Shown here: positions 56,109 to 64,000 of the stretch, piece after piece
Layout of the letters: every line of letters begins with the position of its first letter
Position numbering within the stretch: the first letter of the stretch is position 1
DNA from: Icerya purchasi
Taxonomy: Eukaryota; Arthropoda; Insecta; Hemiptera; Monophlebidae
Reading direction: 5' to 3'
DNA length: 64,000 nucleotides
NCBI GenBank assembly: GCA_039619475.1
Contig: CM077115.1
Coordinates: 498,997,352 to 499,061,351 of the forward strand
Made by a program: the position numbers and the translations under genes
Notes under the pieces: generated by a model
The model's database searches: none
Seen by the model: only the letters and a program-made list of their open reading frames with translations
What the model was told of the DNA's origin: nothing

Positions 56109-58780
56109 CATAAATTTGATATTTTGGGTCTAGCCATGGGGACACCTTTTAGATCTCCAGATGAACAGTTTTCAATGATCCTTTAAGAAGGGTCGGTTTT
56201 AATTGGCTATGTCATTTTTAAACGTTTACATGATCGACTAAAAAAAACGTTACTTGATTTTTTATAACATATGGCCATTAATATGCATATACGTATGTGA
56301 CAAGTAAAGAACATAGTGAATATTTTAAAAAACATTTGGGGGAACGGGAAAGTCTAAAGTAAGTAGGTTGTTTTGCAGCGATTCGTTATCTGGAAATTAG
56401 AAATAAACTGTGTTGTACTATTTTATTAATTTTTATTATAGGAAATTAAATTAATATATTACATGGTAAACTTACTTCTAAATTAAAAACTAGGAAGAAC
56501 ATCTTATTGTTTAAATTTCGTGTTTTTTAAATCCTTTTTGTTGATTAATTTCAGTCTTTCCTTGTATTCAAGTTTTAATTCCGTCAACCTTTTTTTATTT
56601 ATTTTTTTCTGTTATAGATTATTTAAAATTTGAAATATAAAAAAACTCGTATTTTTTAAAATTTCTTTTGAATTCAGAAATAATAAAAACCAATGGCCTA
56701 CATGTAAATTTTTTGCTGCAAAATGGATTTGGTAATTAGCTGTCAAAAATAAAATACCTATAATAAGATAAATGTTTGATCAATAGCAGATGTAATCTAC
56801 CGTTACCGTGTAATAAGTTTCACTTTTTTTTCTTTTTTTTTTTTTTCAGTGAAAATTAAGGTTGCTCAAGGAATTCTTTAAAGCCCCTTTCGCAGAATTG
56901 GCTACAGTTACAAAGAGTGGAATGTTTTGCTACATCTTTTTATTGTTTAGTATTGTTTTTGTTTATTTACTACGCAAAATAATTCACTCGGCGAAACATT
57001 TTTTATTTTTTTAATAAAAAGCCTAAACTAATCTATTTTTTTGTTTGAATCAGCAAATAGTTCGGGACGTTCGATATGCTAAAAATCGTCACTGCATGAA
57101 GGATTTGAAATTCGTAGGTAGAATGTAAGAGAAACAGTCCTTTCAGAAATCTCGCTATCGATTGGTTATTTCGCGTGACCTTTATGCCGACTGAAATGAA
57201 AATTTCATTCGGGATCGTCGTATTATTAATAATACCTACAGGTTTATTCGCATATTAGGACAGCGAATTTCTTGTGGTTTACGATTGTTAAATATAAGGT
57301 TTTAACGAATGGTTTACGTCTTTCCCATGCAAAAAGTCCCGCACACAAAGTTTGCGGCACTGATGGATCCAGGGGGAGATATTCGGGATATATCTAAAAG
57401 TTTATTAACGTTTTTGTTAACATTTTGAGACATTAAAAGAAGGACTAAAAAAATTTCAAAGACCGAGTACGTTTAATTATTTGGCTTTAATAGTTTGCTT
57501 CGAATTGATAATGCGTGATGAAATTTTAAGGGGAACATTCTACGCGCTACTTTTTTCGAAACTAATATCTTCCGTCGCCACCGACTCGAAGTTAAACAAC
57601 TTTTCAATAATCTCCAACTTTGAGGTGACTCCATTCTTCTAATTTCTGCTGGGTGTAAGTTCATGGCTACAGCGTGTCATCCTGCCCTAAAAAAGAACAA
57701 AAGAAACAAAAAAACAAACAAAAACGATTTCATTTAATCGGACAGCCCTGGGTAGAGGTTTGGAATCAAAAAAAAAAAAATAGTTCAGAGACCCATGAAC
57801 TAACTGGGGTCCAGTAACTTCGATAATTTTCATAAGAATCGAACAATTTATTTTAAAATTTATTCCATTTAAATATTGCTTTATTTTTCGAAATTAAAAA
57901 AAAAAACAAAAAAAAAAACAAAATTAGAACTCCCAACCTCATTTTGCACATAATGGCCGTCACAGATGGTATAATGGATGTAGGTCTTGTTTTCCGGCTC
58001 GACAATTATAGGATTATCAAATCTGTTTCGTTCGTGCGTTGTTTTTTTCTGTTATTTCTGAAAGTATCGTTACGTTTAACAAAGAATAACAATAATAAAT
58101 CCTTAATGTCTGCGATTTTCCCAATGATGTTTATTAAAGCAAAATATAAGAAGTTTAAAAACAGAAGGGCTTTTGACAAGTGTTTTCACCTCTTCCTGTT
58201 GAATAGAGTTACAAGGTGTTATTAAAAAAATGGCGATCTTATGTAATGGGCACTTTAAACATGAACGGGTCAACCATGACCTCCTTAGACATCCCCTTCG
58301 AATTGTTATCAACTAGTGTTGGAACGTAATTCAAATAAGCGTTTATTTATTGAAAATTAACGTAATTGTATACGGCGTAATTTAATATTTAATTCTTTGT
58401 TTCACTCGTTTCAGATAATTCGAGCGAATGAAAATAGCGTTTTTTTTAAATTTTTTCTTTTTCGTATGGGCTTCTCTGACGGCCTTATCTAACACTAAAA
58501 TAACTAGAAACCGAAATAGCAAAAAAAATACTAATGTAGACACTGGTATTCTAGATTATTGCGTAGATTACGAATGAAAATTTTCAAAAAATCTACTAGA
58601 TTAATGTAGAACTGCGAAGAAATGGAAATATAAAAATATCAAAAGCCTATAGAATTATGAATTTATTAAGACGAAAAAAAAAAGAAGAAAAACGTTGTTA
58701 TTTTGTGAAGAACGAAACACTCTTATAAGAATTGTATAAGACTATCATCCAGATGTCTAATCCCTCTAACGAGATTCAAA
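55711..58780. other. AT-rich stretch, no supported gene
   Basis: TA microsatellites occur at 56066-56110. A phrase AGTTTGCGGCACTGATGGATC near 57350-57370 followed by a short G-run looks transposon-like but no pair of ends was found. Short frames at 57473-57664 and 57944-58225 have no recognised motif. Confidence 0.4.
56066..56110. repeat. (TA)n microsatellite
   Basis: TA units interrupted by two CA steps. Confidence 0.85.
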
Positions 58781-58786
58781 AAGAAT

Positions 58787-58812
58787 GATATATATATATA
58801 TATATATATATA
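58787..58812. repeat. (TA)n microsatellite
   Basis: About 13 TA units, 70 bp left of a hAT MITE. Confidence 0.85.
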
Positions 58813-58881
58813 ATAATGATATATTTAATTTTATTGAGAGTTTGGTTGCATGAAAAACTAAATTTTATCGTAGATCGTGGT

Positions 58882-59187
58882 CAAGGGCGTCGCCAGCCGA
58901 TGGGGCAAGGGGGGGGGGCAAGATGAGTTGCCAGCCGCCAGGGGGGGGGCAAGATGATAGAAAATGGATATGGGTTATAGAAAAAATAAAATTTATAAGT
59001 TGTAAAGGTTTAATATTTTATTAAACAAGAATAAAATCTTAATTAAAACATAATTTCCGAGGGGTTTCTGGCAAATTATTCATGATTACGCGCCTATGAA
59101 TGCTCATTATGGCCAGTTGATTAAAAAATTTCAATGCTCCAGGGGGGGGGCAGCTGCCCCCCCTGCCCCCCGCTGGCGACGCCCATG
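58882..59187. mobile_element. hAT MITE, 306 bp, copy 1
   Basis: A perfect 8-bp target duplication ATCGTGGT lies at 58874-58881 and 59188-59195. The ends are CAAGGGCGTCGCCAGC and, inverted, CATGGGCGTCGCCAGC. Several G-runs of 7-10 lie near both ends. It is related in terminal sequence to the larger element at 30608-33255 (CAAGGGTGTCACCAGC) and in body to the copy at 61545-61887. Confidence 0.92.
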
Positions 59188-59195
59188 ATCGTGGT

Positions 59196-59631
59196 CACAA
59201 AAAAAAATGGTAATACCGTGAATATTTAGGTATATTACATGAACAGAAATTCTCCTCTTGAAGGCAACGAGAATGCTTTTTTTACAACCTTTATCAGATT
59301 TTTCGTATTAAGTTTCACGTTTTCTGACGAATACTCAATTTTTATGTTCACTGATTTTCATTATTACTCACATGGTACCTAAGTATACTCTTTCTAATGG
59401 ACAAAGAATCAGTAAAATCGGTCTATATAAATATGAATTATGCACGAATAAACATAAAAAAAAGCGACGAACCTATATAACCTCTCTTTCTTTTTAAATG
59501 TCGGTAAAAATTAAAATATAACAAACGTTACGTAAAATTGGGACATTTTTCTAAGAATTAGGTTGTAATTAATATATATTATATGTATGTACGGGTTAGG
59601 ATACTACACTAACACAGTCCGTTAAGTAGCA
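59196..59631. other. No supported gene
   Basis: A/T-rich sequence between a MITE and a LINE remnant; nothing recognised. Confidence 0.4.
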
Positions 59632-61015
59632 GTGTTTCACTCAATAGGAAAGCTGATTTACGAAAACGTGGCTGCTGAGCATAACGAATCTAATAAACTT
59701 TTCAACACTGTAAAATACTTGACGGGAGAATTCAAGTTGAAAACCGGAATAAATGAAAATGAATACGGGAAAACTGAAAGAAATTCTATACACGTAGCTG
59801 AAGCATGGAGAAAGTACTGTAAAAAATGATGTAGAAACAGGGAAGCAACAAATATAGGAGAACCGAAGATGAACCTGAAATTTTGAAGTTAGAGGGGAAA
59901 TAGCTGCAATAAAGAAACTGAAAAGAGCAAAAATGGAGGTAACAACGGAATATTGACAGAAGCCCTGAAAGAGTTAGATGACATTGAAATTCGGTGCATG
60001 AAGAAGTATGAAACGCAAGGAAATGACTTACAGATTGATGTAGATCGACCCCACATTTAAAAAAGGATCACTAATAACTATAAGAATTATAGGATCATAA
60101 CGTTTTTAGCACATGTCAGTGAAATTCTACTCAGTATCATATCGATGAAAAAATTGAAACAGGGGTGAGATTGGGATCTATCTGCCATACTATTCGATGT
60201 ATCTAATGAGTACGTAATGCATGGAGTATTTGAGGACTGGAAAGGAGAAATAACAATAGGAGCACAGAAACAATCTTCGTTACGTGGATGATATAGTTTA
60301 CTGTCACTAACGTCGCCTAAAAAAGAATTATCAGAACTTATCAATAAACTGAACACCGTGAGCGAAAAGTTTGAAAGTGAATTAGTCAAAGAGACAAAAG
60401 TTAATATTGATAGAGCCAAGAGGAATCAGCTGGAAACAAAATTGCGAGATTCGAGTAATAGACGAATTTAATTATCTCGAATCGCTAATTACGAAAGACA
60501 CGTGGAAAAGAAATCCGCAGGTGTCTTGCAACGGCGGCGAGCATTACAGCAACGAAACTAGAAAAAATATGGAAAAATATGAAAGGGGATGCTGGTATAA
60601 CGAAAAACACTAGGCTAAATTAGCTAATACCTTAATCTTTCCAACTGTGCAAAACGTACGGATCGGAAACATGGACAATCGAAAAAACCGATAATAATCG
60701 GATAAATGCTTTCGAGATGGGAATATGCAGAAAGATCGATACAGCGCACGCCGAACTATCAAATCGGTTCTAAATGAGCTGAAAATAGAGAAGTACTGTA
60801 GATCATTAAGTAAAATAAAGGAAAAACGTAATAAGGTATTTCGGTCATATGCAGTTAAAAATGCAAACTCGATCGAAAGAACAAGTATGCGGGGCACGGT
60901 ATAAAACGTGTCCTATTGGAAGATGTCCAACACGATAGACCGATCAAGTAAAGACATTAACACGGTACACCACCTGGAAACGATCAGGATAAATGGAGAA
61001 AAATCGTAAAAGGAA
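59632..61015 (+). pseudogene. RTE/BovB-like LINE, heavily decayed
   Basis: Recognisable pieces in several frames: LFNTVKYLTGEFK (59700), a degraded 'YRiitfLahvsEiL' segment near 60085-60130, RYVDDIVY-like remains near 60280, KELSELINKLNTVSEKFESE and VKETKVNIDRAKRN (60320-60420), then IRVIDEFNYLESLITKDTWK (about 60440-60500), which corresponds to the 'FKYLGS.iT.dg' motif after the RT domain. The tail near 60940-61005 fits the 'R..eDi..v.......W..i' end of this group. Many stops; much older than the copy at 48.8 kb. Confidence 0.7.
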
Positions 61016-61544
61016 CATGACGTCACCGTGCCCTTACGTAGCATTATGAACTTGATTGATTGTGGAACATTAAAAATAATACGAAAAATTAAATATCGCG
61101 CGGAGCTTGACGAGGTGAAAAGAAAAAAAATAAAAGATTATTGATTGTTGCGTCGCTTCGGGGAATGGACGATATAATATTATTATCCGTTATAAAATGG
61201 ATGTGAATATATTTAAATGATTATAAAGTCTTTCAATTCGTTCCGCTATCTCTGAACTATTTTCTTTTCGTTTCATCCTAATTGACCTTTTGCGAATTCC
61301 CAGTCAATCCGATATTGAGGGATGTTGCAGTCTTGCTCGCTGTGCGAACGTGTATGTAACTTCAACACAATGAATAATTACTGAGGTATTTTATGTGTAT
61401 AAGGAATAAATTTGATTTTGTATTGATCATTTGTTAAAACTATATTAATTTGTTACATGGCGCATAAGTGTTTTTATGTGTTACACGGTGAATGTGTGCA
61501 TATGTGTATGGATAAATAGGTTTATATATATATATATATATATA
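61016..61544. other. No supported gene; TA tract at right edge
   Basis: (TA)n at about 61524-61544 borders the next MITE. Nothing else recognised. Confidence 0.4.
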
Positions 61545-61887
61545 GATGGGCGTCGCCGAGGGGTGAAAGGTGAGGGCAGTTGCCCCCCCCCACTGGAGCC
61601 TCGAAACTTTTTAATCAGTTGGCCATGATGAGTATTTATAGACGCGTAATCATGGACAATTTGGAAGACTTTTATAATAAAGTAGTAGATCAATTTGCTA
61701 GAAACACACGAAAATTATGTTTTAATTAGGATTTTATTTTTGTTTAATAAAATATTAAGCCTTTACAAATTGTAAATTTTATTTTTCCTATAACTCATAT
61801 TTTCTTTTTATCATCTTCCCCCTTCCCGGCTCATCGGCTGACGACTCATCTTGCCCCCCTCTGGCTCATTTGCTGGCGACGCCTTTG
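61545..61887. mobile_element. hAT MITE, 343 bp, copy 2 (opposite orientation)
   Basis: The left end is GATGGGCGTCGCCGAGG; the right end, inverted, is CAAAGGCGTCGCCAGCA. The body matches copy 1 in reverse (GGCCATGATGAGTATTTATA, CGCGTAATCATGGACAATTT). The flanks TATATATA and TATACATA are consistent with an 8-bp duplication inside a TA microsatellite. A run of nine C lies near the left end. Confidence 0.8.
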
Positions 61888-61888
61888 T

Positions 61889-61892
<4 letters not shown>

Positions 61893-61969
<77 letters not shown>
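61893..61969. repeat. Long (TA)n microsatellite
   Basis: About 37 TA units; with the tract at 61524-61544 it appears to be one microsatellite split by the MITE. Confidence 0.9.
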
Positions 61970-61972
<3 letters not shown>

Positions 61973-62089
61973 ACATACAATATATTATGATAATCGAAAA
62001 AACAAATATAAAAAATATAAACATAAACTACTAGATAAATTTACTATTCGGAACCGTTAATATTATTTTCCTCGCACTACCTCCTAATC

Positions 62090-62335
62090 CAACCTGTGGT
62101 CACATTCTTGGTTATTCCCTTCTGTTTGACATTTCGCTATTACTTCCTTAGAATTAATCGCTCTTTTCTCCCTTCAGCCTATTTTGGCTTATCTTTCTCC
62201 GCTTTACTGCCCTCTTCGTAACTTTGTTCCCGTTGTTGGTGATCTTAAGTTCTATCTGAATGGCCAGCTTTTTTATTATCAAGACGCTCGCTCCTTGTTA
62301 TTACAAAACTATGCAAGAATCTACTAAACTTTTTA
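62090..62335 (+). repeat. Possible LINE C-terminal remnant
   Basis: A frame reads LAYLSPLYCPLRNFVPVVGD then LKFYLNGQLFYYQDARSLLL, similar in composition to the tail of the LINE at 50639-51849. No diagnostic motif survives, so this is a weak call. Confidence 0.3.
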
Positions 62336-64000
62336 AGATCTCGCTTGAGCGTATTTCGATTACTATATACATTTACACTACTGTTCCCCCGTATTGGTAT
62401 GTTTAATATTTCTCCGCTGTAATAGCCGATAATAGGTGTTTTGTGCCCCCCCCCCCAATATTGATGAATGAAAAATAAAATGAAGAGAACGGGTGTTTTG
62501 TATTTTTTTTTTTTTTTTTAAACTTCACAGATTCTGCGCTGCATCTGTTATCGAGAATGTAACGATATCATTTTTCTAGAGTTATAATAATATTTAACAT
62601 CATCGCGTGTTTATATCGTAATTAATCATTACCAACATTGTTACTTTCGAACTGGAAATGATATGTGTATTCCGCATTCATTTATGCGGGCGACTATATT
62701 TTTCGGTAAAGAGATGTTTTTCCGTGTTTTTGAGCAACTTGAACGTTTTTAATTGCAAACGTTTGTAGCGGCGGAGAAGGAAGAAAACGTAAAAAGGGAA
62801 ATTTATCTATTCGACGATGGCGATTATATTATTAGAATTATTTACTTCATAGTTTTTCCGTATTAATGCGCGTTTTTCGGCGTCTGTTTCACACCGGTTA
62901 TACAGTTTGTTCTATTTATCTAGTTTAATAACCCGAATTCCGTTATGTCATTGTCTATTGTATTAAGTTTCCCACAATTTCATTTATGAACCATGCATCA
63001 TTATTATTCGTTTTAATTTGTTTTTTGTTTTTTTTTTCGGTACCATATTTCCGCATTTACACTATATTCTGTAATATTTATTTATAATTCGAGCAGGTTT
63101 TATATTTTATTGTAAATTTATTTTAGAAGAATATTTTAACGTGACCAACTCATGTTCGGCCGCGGACGTTATTGATAATGTCGAATTGAAAATGTTAATT
63201 CAGAATTTATCGTGTTTCATTAGTTTCAACTGAAATGCGGCGAATTTTAAGAGATATATTTCATTCGGTGGTGACCTATTTATTTATTTCCGGCTCCGAT
63301 TGGGTCTAAAATTTTGCATACATTTTATTATCGAAGGTTATTTTTATTAAAAGTAATATTTAAAAAGTTAACATTAAATTTCATTTTAACGAATACAATA
63401 TTACATGAAAATCGAAAACTATCGCGGTATGTAAAAAAAACAAAAAACAAAAAAGAAAGTCTATGAATCTGAAAAGAGGAATTTGAAAAATCTGTTTACA
63501 TCAACGAAAAATTATCTTCCGTTTCGTTTTTTTTTCCTTTACTTAATTCTGGTCTTTTCAAAAAATGAAAAACCAAAAAAAAAAAAGACGCATTGTTTTG
63601 CTATTACTACATTTTAACTTACCTTTGTCATTTCATCTTTTTCGAGTATTTCAGTGTGCAACCTTTGTTTTGAATTTAATGAAAATTTGGCCGAATAAAG
63701 AGAAAAGTTTAATCGAATTTAATACAAAACCGGATCCATAAAGATCGATCGTCAGTATCAGATATTTTAAAATGCTTATAAAATCACAGAATCACAACTC
63801 TTCATTATCAGAAATGCTTTATGAAAGGCTATGCGCAGTTCGTTAAAAATGTTAATTGAAAAACACTCTACTAATGTTAAACAATTTTTACTATTAATTC
63901 AGTTTGGGTAATTACGAATAAAAAGTTTCAAACGGATGGAGAAAGCAACTCATTAACGTAAACCAACGTAAAAGACATGGGGTGTCGCCGTTAATATCAA
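62336..64000. other. AT-rich stretch, no gene
   Basis: Nothing supported. A run of 12 C lies at about 62447-62458. Confidence 0.45.

Noticed and set aside
1..64000. CRISPR array, bacterial operons or ribosomal RNA
   Set aside because: No regularly spaced repeats, no operon layout, no rRNA motifs; the tRNA genes and transposons are eukaryotic in type.

Overview
The window reads as AT-rich arthropod, most likely insect, nuclear DNA. It carries eukaryotic tRNA genes, mariner/Tc1, piggyBac and hAT transposons with their usual target duplications (TA, TTAA, 8 bp), several non-LTR retrotransposon fragments with poly(A) tails, one complete BEL/Pao LTR retrotransposon and many TA microsatellites. 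I found no convincing host protein-coding gene. The only intact long reading frames are a mariner transposase (13854-14903, +) and the BEL/Pao polyprotein (36644-41869, -). The hemipteran-like feel of the repeats is an impression, not a proof of the order.

Region by region. 1-6 kb holds a long-terminal-inverted-repeat element (about 1433-5882, arms of about 450 bp) with remnants of an uncharacterised transposon-borne protein; it has been hit by a piggyBac-like element (2120-3496) and by a deleted Tc1/mariner element (3563-4494). 6-12 kb is a cluster of hAT-type elements: 6438-7053, 7752-9243 (with transposase remnant), 9793-10100, and a self-nested pair (11053-11968 inside a relative that starts near 10571). 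13.6-15 kb is the intact mariner. 16.8-17.9 kb has tRNA-Lys(CTT) and tRNA-Trp(CCA). 20-23 kb has hAT-like ends, a possible LINE 5' fragment and a Jockey-like LINE tail. 24.98-26.59 kb is a broken Tc1-like element with IR/DR-style inverted repeats.

27.6-34.7 kb is a large inverted duplication: two arms of about 1.2 kb, each carrying tRNA-Thr(AGT), almost identical, separated by about 4.7 kb that contains a decayed hAT/TTF-type element (30608-33255). 34.7-35.2 kb is a LINE fragment abutting the right arm. 36.26-42.43 kb is a young BEL/Pao retrotransposon (two 402-bp LTRs differing at 2 sites by eye, 5-bp target duplication GTTTC). 43-53 kb is a LINE graveyard: three fragments of an RNase-H-bearing family, one of them inserted with a 13-bp target duplication into an RTE-like LINE that also carries a 77-bp tandem duplication. 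53-58 kb is mostly featureless, with a GC/CpG-richer block at 54.6-55.7 kb that could be a promoter or first exon. 58.9-62 kb has two members of one short hAT-like family in opposite orientation, a decayed RTE-like LINE and long TA tracts. The rest is AT-rich sequence with no supported feature.

The only genes likely to serve the host are the four tRNAs; everything else is selfish DNA in various stages of decay, and its nesting gives a relative order of insertions.
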